DNA of 64,000 bases from Flavobacterium psychrotrophum (lineage in GTDB: Bacteria; Bacteroidota; Bacteroidia; Flavobacteriales; Flavobacteriaceae). Shown here in pieces: positions 56,856 to 64,000 of this stretch (position 1 is the stretch's first letter; every line of letters starts with the position of its first letter). The stretch is from the NCBI RefSeq assembly GCF_003403075.1, contig NZ_CP031557.1, forward strand, positions 4,092,001 to 4,156,000, read 5' to 3'. Made by a program: the position numbers and the translations under genes. The notes below the pieces were generated by a model, which made no database searches, was not told the DNA's origin, and worked only from the letters and a program-made list of their open reading frames with translations.

Positions 56856-58586
56856 CTAGTTGACCGATACTACCTTCAGTTTCATTCCGGGCTGAATGCT
56901 TTCGCCCTTAATGTCATTCCATTTTTTGATGTTTTCTACGGTAACACCAGGATGTTTTCTTGCAATGCTAAAAAGCGAATCGCCTTTTTGTACAATATAC
57001 ATGGCCGCCTCTTCATAGCTCGACTCACGCACTTTTCTAACAGAAGCTGCAATCGTGTTTGGCTTGGCATCTGCAATTGCAGGTGTATCGCATTCTGCAA
57101 CAGCAGGCGCAGCATCATCAGCAATTGGCTCTTTTGCAGGAGCAACCGTTTTAAGCGCAGGCTTAGCAGGTTTTGTAGCAGCAATAGCCGTATCTGCAGG
57201 TGCTATAATTACAGGCTCTTTTACAATAGTTGTCTTTTGTATCTTAAGCTTTTGGCCCGCCATAATGTTATTGCCCTTAATCCTGTTCCATTGCTTAAGT
57301 TCAGCCACAGATACATCATAACGGCTCGCAATTTCGCCCAGGTTATCACCGCGTTTTACAACATACGACTTTGTGGTAACATTGCTTTTCTTAGTGTACT
57401 TACTTCTTGACGGCGCAGCTGCATAAGCCTGCTCTTTCTCAGGAGAGCCTACAAAGTATGGCCTTTCGCGTTTACTATCTTCATGGTCAATATAAGCATA
57501 AATGGCTTTTTCGTTAGAAGCAAATAAACCTATTTTATCTTTTGGTAACCTCAGGTAGTGAGCCTTAGCAGCATTGTGAGGTATTACATCAAGCTTATAG
57601 ATAGGGTTAAGAAACTGTAGCTGGCTAACCGGTACATCTACCAGGCTTGCAATTTGCTTAAACGACATTTGGCGTTTTACCATAACGGTATCGGTCTCAA
57701 AATACGTCAGCGGAGCTTTTTTACCGTTAATACCATGCTCTTTAGCATATTCATAGATATACATTGTAGCCAGGAACGTAGGGTTATATGCCTGTGTCTC
57801 TTTTGGCAGGTTACGGCGAATGTTCCAGTAGTTCTTATAATCTCCACTACGGCGAATGGCTTTGGTTACATTACCAGGGCCGGCGTTGTATGATGCAAGT
57901 ACCAAATCCCAGTCGCCAAAGATGTTGTAAAGGCTTGTAAGATACTGGCACGCAGCCTCTGTAGCTTTTAACGGATCTAGGCGTTCGTCTACATAACTAT
58001 CTACCTCAAGGCTGTATTGCTTGCCGGTAGGGTACATAAACTGCCATAATCCAGATGCGCCCACGTGGCTTTTAGCCCTTGGGTTTAGCGCACTTTCTAT
58101 AACCGCCAGGTATTTAATTTCGATAGGAACGTTGTACTTGGCAAGGTACTCTTCAAACATCGGGAAATAGTACTCACTAATCGCCATCAGCCTTTCATAG
58201 CTGCGCGGGCGGTTTTTAAGGTACGATTTTATAATGTTTTCAAGGCCTTTGCTGTATTCGATATTAAACGGCGACCTGGCATCCAGCTTGGCAAGCCTTT
58301 GCTTAAGCAGTTCGGTATTAAGGCTGTAATCTACCTCAACATCAGGGTTAACATTCTTAAGGTCTTCCTGCATGTTTTCAAACAGGTCGTTGTTAGAAAG
58401 TTCGCCCATCCATAAACTGTCTACACAAGCCATTTCGTGATTGCGCACAAAAGTGGATTTAATAGAGTCTAGGAACGACATTTTTACTACCGGCTGCGGA
58501 TTGATCTCCACCAGCACTGATTCCTGGGCAAAAGCACCCACCGAAAGCAGCGCGAATGCGAATGACAATGTTCTTTTTTTATTCAT
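56856..58586 (-). CDS. Lytic transglycosylase with two LysM domains (MltD-like)
   Basis: The product (576 residues) has a signal peptide, a lysozyme-like transglycosylase domain (about 120-310) with catalytic Glu in VIESALNPRAKS and the downstream GLWQFMYPTG and LASYNAGPGNV, then two LysM repeats (about 400-450 and 530-576). It cuts peptidoglycan glycan strands in the periplasm. An AGGAGG sequence lies just before the start codon, rare in this window. Confidence 0.9.
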   Translation of the reverse strand: MNKKRTLSFAFALLSVGAFAQESVLVEINPQPVVKMSFLDSIKSTFVRNHEMACVDSLWMGELSNNDLFENMQEDLKNVNPDVEVDYSLNTELLKQRLAKLDARSPFNIEYSKGLENIIKSYLKNRPRSYERLMAISEYYFPMFEEYLAKYNVPIEIKYLAVIESALNPRAKSHVGASGLWQFMYPTGKQYSLEVDSYVDERLDPLKATEAACQYLTSLYNIFGDWDLVLASYNAGPGNVTKAIRRSGDYKNYWNIRRNLPKETQAYNPTFLATMYIYEYAKEHGINGKKAPLTYFETDTVMVKRQMSFKQIASLVDVPVSQLQFLNPIYKLDVIPHNAAKAHYLRLPKDKIGLFASNEKAIYAYIDHEDSKRERPYFVGSPEKEQAYAAAPSRSKYTKKSNVTTKSYVVKRGDNLGEIASRYDVSVAELKQWNRIKGNNIMAGQKLKIQKTTIVKEPVIIAPADTAIAATKPAKPALKTVAPAKEPIADDAAPAVAECDTPAIADAKPNTIAASVRKVRESSYEEAAMYIVQKGDSLFSIARKHPGVTVENIKKWNDIKGESIQPGMKLKVVSVN

Positions 58587-58673
58587 AATTTACTCCTCCT
58601 GGTCAATTATAACGTATTGCAAAGCAACAAAGTATAAACTTTTAATTTAAAATTGTATTGTAAACTTTAACAA

Positions 58674-59861
58674 CTATCCCTGTATGGCAGCAATGCCGGG
58701 AAGTGTTTTTCCTTCAAGCATCTCCAGCATGGCACCGCCACCTGTAGATACATAGCTCATTTTTGGCTCAAGGCCAAATTGTTTCACCGCTGCTACAGAG
58801 TCGCCACCACCCACAAGAGAGAAAGCGCCGTTTTTAGTAGCCTCAGCTATAAACTCACCAAGGGTAATGGTACCGTTGGCAAATTTTTCCATCTCGAACA
58901 CGCCAATAGGGCCGTTCCAAAGTATTGTTTTACTTTCCAGTATTACTTTCTTAAAGTTCTCAAGGGTTTTAGGCCCTGCATCAAGACCCTGCCATCCGTC
59001 AGGAATCTCATTAACGTCTACTACCTGAGTATTAGCATTGTTGCTAAAATCATCGGCCGCAACCACATCTACAGGTATGTGTACCTGTACATTGTTAGCT
59101 TTAGCTTTTTCAAGTATTTCAAGGGCAAGGTCCAGCTTATCAAGCTCGCAGATAGAGTCGCCTACATTTCCGCCAAGGGCTTTAATGAAGGTATAGGTCA
59201 TACCGCCGCCCACAATAAGGTGGTCTATTTTGCTCAGGATGTTTTCTATAACCGTAATTTTTGTAGACACTTTACTACCGCCAAGAATAGCCGTAACCGG
59301 TTTTTCGCTGTTTTTAAGTACCTTGTCTAAACTGTCGATCTCTTTAGCAAGAAGCGCACCAAAAACCTTAGCCTCAGGAAAATAATTTGCAATTATTGTG
59401 GTAGAAGCGTGTGCACGGTGAGCAGTACCAAAGGCATCGTTAACATAAACATCGCCCAGTTTAGCAAGTTTTTGTGCAAAATCTGCATCGCCGGCTTCTT
59501 CTTCTGCATAAAAACGAAGGTTTTCAAGAAGCAGCACTTCACCCGGCTTAAGACCTGCAGCAGCAGCGTCAGCTACTTCGCCCACACAGTCTTCAGCAAA
59601 CTTAACCTCTACACCCAGCACTTCGCTAACTTTAGCAAGAATGTGCTTAAGGCTGTACTTCTCCTCTTTACCTTTCGGGCGGCCCAGGTGGCTCATTAAG
59701 ATCACGCTTCCGCCGTCTGCCAAAATTTTATCGATAGTAGGTTTAGCAGCAGTAATACGGTTATCGTCAGTAACGTTAAAGTTCTCATCAAGAGGTACAT
59801 TAAAGTCTACACGTATAACGGCTTTCTTATCTTTAAAATCAATGTCGGCAAGAGTTTTCAT
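58674..59861 (-). CDS. pgk: Phosphoglycerate kinase
   Basis: Pgk makes ATP from 1,3-bisphosphoglycerate in glycolysis. The 395-residue product has [34 protein letters not shown] and GGGDSVAAV. All catalytic segments are intact. Confidence 0.97.
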   Translation of the reverse strand: MKTLADIDFKDKKAVIRVDFNVPLDENFNVTDDNRITAAKPTIDKILADGGSVILMSHLGRPKGKEEKYSLKHILAKVSEVLGVEVKFAEDCVGEVADAAAAGLKPGEVLLLENLRFYAEEEAGDADFAQKLAKLGDVYVNDAFGTAHRAHASTTIIANYFPEAKVFGALLAKEIDSLDKVLKNSEKPVTAILGGSKVSTKITVIENILSKIDHLIVGGGMTYTFIKALGGNVGDSICELDKLDLALEILEKAKANNVQVHIPVDVVAADDFSNNANTQVVDVNEIPDGWQGLDAGPKTLENFKKVILESKTILWNGPIGVFEMEKFANGTITLGEFIAEATKNGAFSLVGGGDSVAAVKQFGLEPKMSYVSTGGGAMLEMLEGKTLPGIAAIQG

Positions 59862-59898
59862 AAAGTGTTTCTAAGATTTGTTTACATTAGGTGAAAGG

Positions 59899-59906
59899 CA
59901 AATATA
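59899..59906 (-). promoter_or_regulatory. -7 box (TATATTTG) of pgk promoter
   Basis: Exact TAnnTTTG match on the minus strand, 37 nt before the pgk ATG. Confidence 0.5.
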
Positions 59907-60110
59907 GGCGTTTCTGTTAATAATTCGCTAAAAAATTGTTCATAAAGATTTTTACAATTCTAATAAATAATTGAATATCAATTGATTGTTAGTGTGTTAA
60001 ATTTTAATTTCCTACATGAAACGGAAGAAATCTGTAATGAGATTTTGAGGGTAGAGATGAGCGAAAACGATTAAGTAAATAAATGGGGAGAGCTTATTTA
60101 TCTGTAGTCT

Positions 60111-60285
60111 TTGCGAGCGGAGGAACGGAGCGCGGCAATCTTTAGAGTCTATTATATTTGCAACTTAATAAATTCTCTGTAACCTTGGCTGACACAGTTA
60201 CGTCTAATCTACCCAATCGTATATAACTGCACAACGGAAAGCTTTGTCTATGAAAGATTGCCGCGCTCCGTTCCTCCGTTCGCAA
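60111..60285. mobile_element. MITE-like element with 33-bp inverted repeats
   Basis: TTGCGAGCGGAGGAACGGAG through CTTT (60111-60143) is reverse-complemented at 60253-60285 with one mismatch in 33. The 109-bp interior is AT-rich and has no gene. Only one copy is in the window. I recall related CGGAGGAACGGAGC repeats as common in Bacteroidota genomes. The remaining gene-free DNA between pgk and holB shows nothing else of note. Confidence 0.7.
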
Positions 60286-60354
60286 TGACTATACCTGAAT
60301 AAAATGAACCATAACTTTGCTACTTTGTAACTCTGCAACTAACCAACTTTCCCC

Positions 60355-60362
60355 TATCTTTG
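60355..60362 (+). promoter_or_regulatory. -7 box (TATCTTTG) of holB, near-leaderless
   Basis: Exact TAnnTTTG match ending only 4 nt before the holB ATG. The RNA would begin at or close to the start codon. Confidence 0.5.
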
Positions 60363-60366
60363 CCCC

Positions 60367-61515
60367 ATGCTTTTTTCAGAAATTTTAGGGCAGGACCACA
60401 TCAAAAGCCACTTAGCCACCAGTGCCACTAGCGGCCGTATACCCCATGCACAGTTGTTTATAGGGCCGGAAGGTTCGGGTACGCTACCGTTGGCCATTGC
60501 CTATGCGCAGTATATTTTGTGCAGCAATACCGGTGGCGAAAACCAGGGAGGCAATGAAGCCTGTAACCTGAAATTCCGCAACTTATCACACCCTGATCTG
60601 CACTTTGTATTTCCGGTGGCGGCTAACAGCGAGGTAAAAAGCCACCCCGTAAGTGCCCACTTTTTAAAGCACTGGCGCGAGTTTATTGCCGAAACACCTT
60701 ACGGCAGCCTGTTTGACTGGTACAAGAAGATAGACATTGCAAACAAGCAGGGACAGATAGGTGTAGACGAGGCGACCGAAATTGTAAAATCGCTTTCGCT
60801 AAAGGCGTATGAGGGCGGTTACAAGGTGATGATCATCTGGATGGCCGACCGCATGAATACCGCCACGGCAAACAAGCTGCTAAAGCTGCTCGAAGAGCCA
60901 CCGCAAAAAACGGTATTCCTGCTTATTGCCGAAAGTGAAGATGATATTTTGCAAACCATACTTTCCCGCTGCCAGGTGCTGAATTTTAATGCGTTGCCTG
61001 AACAGGTTATTGCAAACGCTCTTGTTTCACGTGAAAATATAGAACCTAACGCCGCCATGAAACTGGCACACCAGGCGCAGGGCAACTACAATAAAGCCTT
61101 ACACTTACTACATAAAACCGACGACGCCCTTCCGTTTGAGGAATGGTTTGTAATGTGGGTGCGCGCTGCCTTTCGCGCCAAAGGAAACGCCGCTGCAATA
61201 CACGACCTTATAGCGTGGAGCGAGCAGATTGCCGGCATTGGCCGCGAGGCACAAAAGCAGTTCCTTAATTTTTGTATCGATATGTTCCGCCAGGCATTAC
61301 TGCTTAATTATAAGGCAGATAAACTGGTATTTATGGAACCTAAAGTAGATAAGTTTAAACTCGAAAATTTTGCACCGTTTGTAAATGGCAGCAACATCAA
61401 CGATATTTTTAAAGAGCTGAGCGATGCCCTGTACCACATAGAGCGCAACGGTAACGCCAAAATTATCCTGACCGATTTGAGCATTAAGCTTACAAGGCTA
61501 ATTCATAAGAAGTAG
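60367..61515 (+). CDS. holB: DNA polymerase III subunit delta'
   Basis: The 382-residue product has the delta' start LGQDHIKSHLATS, a degenerate P-loop (GPEGSGTL, no Lys), MIIWMADRMNTATANKLLKLLEEPP and the SRCQVLNF sensor. The zinc module has only two clear cysteines (C55-C68 region), fewer than the four of E. coli. It works in the clamp loader, and delta' is not expected to hydrolyse ATP. Confidence 0.92.
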   Translation: MLFSEILGQDHIKSHLATSATSGRIPHAQLFIGPEGSGTLPLAIAYAQYILCSNTGGENQGGNEACNLKFRNLSHPDLHFVFPVAANSEVKSHPVSAHFLKHWREFIAETPYGSLFDWYKKIDIANKQGQIGVDEATEIVKSLSLKAYEGGYKVMIIWMADRMNTATANKLLKLLEEPPQKTVFLLIAESEDDILQTILSRCQVLNFNALPEQVIANALVSRENIEPNAAMKLAHQAQGNYNKALHLLHKTDDALPFEEWFVMWVRAAFRAKGNAAAIHDLIAWSEQIAGIGREAQKQFLNFCIDMFRQALLLNYKADKLVFMEPKVDKFKLENFAPFVNGSNINDIFKELSDALYHIERNGNAKIILTDLSIKLTRLIHKK

Positions 61516-61570
61516 TTTTTTAGTAGGCAGTGTTCAGTCGCAGTAGGCAGTAGCTTCACTTTACTGTAAA

Positions 61571-61647
61571 GCTTTGTGTCCTTCCTCCGCAGGAGGTAAT
61601 CTTTGTGGTTCTTGGCGCCTTCTTTGTGCAACTTTGTGGTAAAAAAA
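61571..61647. repeat. Half copy of the ACAAAG-family MITE
   Basis: The right-hand end motif CTTTGTGGTAAAA and the internal hairpin CCTCC-GCA-GGAGG (61584-61596) are present. The left end is missing. It lies between holB and the DoxX gene. Confidence 0.6.
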
Positions 61648-61720
61648 TCTGCAGTTGTAAAGCAGCAACGTCATCCGCATGCCATAAAAACAAAAACACC
61701 GCTCTCTTACAAAGTTTTAC

Positions 61721-61728
61721 TATTTTTG
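61721..61728 (+). promoter_or_regulatory. -7 box (TATTTTTG) of the DoxX gene
   Basis: Exact TAnnTTTG match, 27 nt before the ATG at 61756. It supports that start over earlier in-frame codons. Confidence 0.5.
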
Positions 61729-61755
61729 ACTACCAAAATAAACAAACACAATACA

Positions 61756-62145
61756 ATGGAAACAAACCTGAATCCCGTAATCATTATTACCCTGGCGTTT
61801 TTTGCCATTACATTTATACAGTCGGGCTACGACAAGATCATGGACTGGAAAGGCAACATCGGCTGGCTAAAAGGCCACTTTGCCGCTACCCCAATTAAAA
61901 ATATGGTACCGCTTTCGCTAATGCTCATTCTTGTTTTAGAAATACTTGCGGGTGCTTTTGCCGTTATTGGCATCATAAAAATATGGATGGATGAAGGTAC
62001 AGAATTTGCTTTCTATGCCGGTGTGCTTAGCGCCATTACGCTGCTTTTTCTGCTACTTGGCCAGCGCCTTGCTAAAGATTATGACGGCGCCCGTACCATA
62101 GTAATTTACTTTATCCCCGCTATACTCCTGCTTACCTGGGTATAG
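61756..62145 (+). CDS. DoxX family membrane protein
   Basis: The 129-residue product has four hydrophobic segments and the start METNLNPVIIITLAFFAITF with QSGYDKIMDWKGN, typical of DoxX-like proteins. Role unclear; the family is linked to membrane redox or quinone chemistry. An earlier in-frame start would extend into the MITE fragment. Confidence 0.8.
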   Translation: METNLNPVIIITLAFFAITFIQSGYDKIMDWKGNIGWLKGHFAATPIKNMVPLSLMLILVLEILAGAFAVIGIIKIWMDEGTEFAFYAGVLSAITLLFLLLGQRLAKDYDGARTIVIYFIPAILLLTWV

Positions 62146-62192
62146 TGCAGAGGGTTTGAATTGTCAGATAATTCTACCGTTAACTTATATTA

Positions 62193-62226
62193 AAAACCTG
62201 CGGGCCTTTGCTTCGCAGGTTTTTTT
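62193..62226 (+). terminator. Terminator of the DoxX gene
   Basis: AACCTGCG and CGCAGGTT pair around an 11-nt loop followed by T6, 47 nt past the stop codon. Confidence 0.85.
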
Positions 62227-62261
62227 GTGTCGTATCAAAATTATTACTTTATCAATATTAA

Positions 62262-62290
62262 TTGTATGTAATTATTAATCAGTAGCTTTA
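62262..62290 (+). promoter_or_regulatory. Promoter of the T9SS type A protein gene
   Basis: TTG (62262-62264), an 18-nt spacer, and TAGCTTTA (62283-62290), one base off consensus, 25 nt before the start codon. Confidence 0.45.
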
Positions 62291-62315
62291 TGTAGTAATT
62301 TAAACCCAAAAAATT

Positions 62316-63854
62316 ATGAAAACACTACTACTCTGCATACTTCTCACTACTATTTCTACCGTTGCACAACAGCCTGCCATTACCTGGCAAAAATCTCTTG
62401 GCGGCACACAATACGACGGGCTAAATGATATAAACCCAACGCCCGATGGCGGGTATATTATTTGTGGATACACAACTGGCGTTGACGGACAGACCGTTGA
62501 AACCTTTGGTGGGAATGATGGATGGCTAACCAAGCTGGATGCCAACAAAAACGTAGTATGGCAAAAAGCATATGGCGGCAATAAAAACGACCAGTCTTCT
62601 AAAGTACTCCCCACGCCAGATGGCGGCTATGTTTTTACAGGATTTTCTTACTCAGACCAGGGCACGTTTGCAGCAGCCCACGGCAATGCAGATATGTGGG
62701 TAGTTAAAACCGATGCCTCGGGCAATGTGCTTTGGCAAAGGCTTTTGGGCGGAAACGAACAGGATATAGCAATGGGCATTGCCCTGGCTCCCGACGGCGG
62801 CTATGTGCTTACAGGCCAAACCTATTCTAACAATGGCGACGTTGCCCAAAACCTTGGCGCATCAGACTGTATTGTGTTAAAACTTGACGAACAGGGAAAT
62901 ACAATATGGACTAAATTATTTGGCGGTAATAACCTTGATTATCCTAATAGTGTGAGCAATACCGCTGACGGAGGATATATTATCGGCGGGCATCTTGGCT
63001 CTGCCGATAGTAATGCCCAAGGCCTGCATTACGACCCCGACTATGGCATGGCCGAAGCATGGGCCATAAAAATTGATGGCAGTGGCAACCTACAATGGGA
63101 ACGGGCTTACGGAAGTATTAAAGGTGAGCAGGCTTACACCATAAAACAAACATCTGACGGAGGTTACATAATGGGTGCCATTACAGACCTTGAGCCTGAT
63201 ACCCAAAATGGCGATATAGCATCGGCATACGGAAACAGCGATTTCTGGATCGTGAAGCTTAATGCAACCGGTAACATTGTATGGGAAAAAACACTGGGAG
63301 GCACCATGGGCGATCATTACGCAGATATTGTAGCAACCACAGATGGTTTTATTGCTGTAGGCTCTTCAACGTCAGAAGATACAAACGTTAGTGCGAACTA
63401 TGGTGAGACCGATATCTGGATGGTAAAAGTAAGCAGCAACGGGCAGTTAGTCTGGGAGAAAAACTTTGGTGGTATATTGTCTGACCGTGCAGAAAGAATT
63501 TTTATTGATAATCAGGGAACTATCATTGTTGGAGCCAATACAGAATCGCGTAATTTTGATGTTGCCCAAAACTTTGGGCGCAGCGATATATGGCTTTTTA
63601 GTGTCAACGATCCTACCTTGATATCAGGTACTTACGGGTTTTCTCAACCTACCCTCTACCCTAACCCGGCTTCAGAATACATTTACCTAAACAATATTTC
63701 TCAACCCTTGTCCAACTATAGCATTACAGATAATTCAGGACGTATAGTACTAAAAGGCAATAGTGTAAATAAGATAGATGTCAGCTCTTTAGCATCAGGC
63801 ATTTACCAGATACAAACGGGAAATACAACGGGTTTAAAATTCATTAAGAACTGA
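62316..63854 (+). CDS. T9SS type A secreted protein with repeat propeller
   Basis: The 512-residue product has a signal peptide (MKTLLLCILLTTISTVAQQ), at least seven repeats with TPDGGYI/V, YGGNKND-like and W-K motifs that resemble propeller blades, and a C-terminal type A sorting domain (YPNPASEYIYL, SGIYQIQTG, LKFIKN). It is exported by T9SS and anchored or released at the surface. Function of the repeats is unknown. Confidence 0.87.
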   Translation: MKTLLLCILLTTISTVAQQPAITWQKSLGGTQYDGLNDINPTPDGGYIICGYTTGVDGQTVETFGGNDGWLTKLDANKNVVWQKAYGGNKNDQSSKVLPTPDGGYVFTGFSYSDQGTFAAAHGNADMWVVKTDASGNVLWQRLLGGNEQDIAMGIALAPDGGYVLTGQTYSNNGDVAQNLGASDCIVLKLDEQGNTIWTKLFGGNNLDYPNSVSNTADGGYIIGGHLGSADSNAQGLHYDPDYGMAEAWAIKIDGSGNLQWERAYGSIKGEQAYTIKQTSDGGYIMGAITDLEPDTQNGDIASAYGNSDFWIVKLNATGNIVWEKTLGGTMGDHYADIVATTDGFIAVGSSTSEDTNVSANYGETDIWMVKVSSNGQLVWEKNFGGILSDRAERIFIDNQGTIIVGANTESRNFDVAQNFGRSDIWLFSVNDPTLISGTYGFSQPTLYPNPASEYIYLNNISQPLSNYSITDNSGRIVLKGNSVNKIDVSSLASGIYQIQTGNTTGLKFIKN

Positions 63855-64000
63855 TTACGAAAGCGTTGCCTTGTATATCCTTAATTCGCCGTAGGTAAAT
63901 TTATCACCATACTTTTCTTTAAGCGGTCCCAGGGCATCTTCGGTATAACCCTCAAACGCCTCGGCAAGTTCGGCTATCTTATCCTGTGGCAACAGGTCTT
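63855..64000 (-). CDS. C-terminal part of an unrecognised protein (cut by window edge)
   Basis: On the minus strand, a frame enters from the window edge and ends with TAA at 63855-63857. The last 48 residues include AELAEAFEGYTEDALGPL and KFTYGELRIYKATLS. It converges on the T9SS gene, with no gap between stop codons. I do not recognise it. Confidence 0.55.
   Translation of the reverse strand, partial: DLLPQDKIAELAEAFEGYTEDALGPLKEKYGDKFTYGELRIYKATLS

Noticed and set aside
61603..61755. Upstream extension of the DoxX gene
   Set aside because: It reads through the MITE fragment and the -7 box; the ATG at 61756 starts the membrane protein.

Overview
The window reads as chromosome of a member of the Bacteroidota, very probably a Flavobacteriaceae close to Flavobacterium. 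The evidence is type IX secretion (T9SS) sorting domains, a PorP/SprF protein, Bacteroidota-restricted DUF families (DUF4292, DUF3078, DUF2480, DUF4837, DUF4349-type lipoproteins), few Shine-Dalgarno sequences, and many promoters with the Bacteroidota -7 box TAnnTTTG. No rRNA, tRNA, CRISPR array, prophage or transposase gene was found. Both ends cut genes: a WYL regulator at the left and an unrecognised minus-strand gene at the right.

Layout. 1-4.4 kb: a WYL-type regulator divergent from an RtcB-type RNA ligase, then a tRNA uridine hydroxylase (TrhO) with an extra C-terminal domain, then a radical SAM protein. 4.5-10.9 kb: a minus-strand operon with a flippase, dut, a sugar-nucleotidyltransferase, a TPR protein, a DUF4292 lipoprotein and an EnvC-like protein, all suggestive of cell-envelope work. 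11.1-21.8 kb: a T9SS module of giant adhesin, PorP/SprF and PorE-like OmpA protein. The adhesin start is separated from its body by an apparent frameshift in a six-G run. 21.9-28.9 kb: hflX, a TetR/MFS efflux pair, DUF3078, DUF2480 and an M1 aminopeptidase. 29.1-31.7 kb: sufS, a lipoprotein, sufE and a sufT-like gene on the minus strand. 31.8-39.4 kb: a membrane protein, a double-OmpA protein, Kup potassium permease, 3-hydroxyanthranilate dioxygenase, Ogt, a subtilisin-like lipoprotein and an MBL-fold hydrolase. 39.5-45.1 kb: sufA, sufB, sufC and sufD on the plus strand, with a foreign-looking small cassette at every gene junction. 45.4-50.7 kb: rnpA, a DUF4349 lipoprotein, an S41 protease, two tandemly duplicated small membrane proteins, and corA with a structured leader. 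51-59.9 kb: an S24-type regulator, a two-component system (RprXY-like), DUF1573, an acetyltransferase, DUF4837, a LysM lytic transglycosylase and pgk. 60.4-64 kb: holB, a DoxX protein and a T9SS type A secreted protein.

Most genes are ordinary housekeeping or envelope genes. The less ordinary material is: the suf locus, split and interrupted by two four-helix-bundle genes and a coupled DUF6169-like pair; a family of short palindromic MITE-like elements whose internal hairpin keeps its pairing through compensatory changes in three copies; a second 33-bp inverted-repeat element; a segmental duplication that copied the 3' end of the S41 gene; the TrhO domain fusion; and the adhesin frameshift.

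All calls come from reading the sequence and recalled family knowledge. No database search or folding calculation was run.
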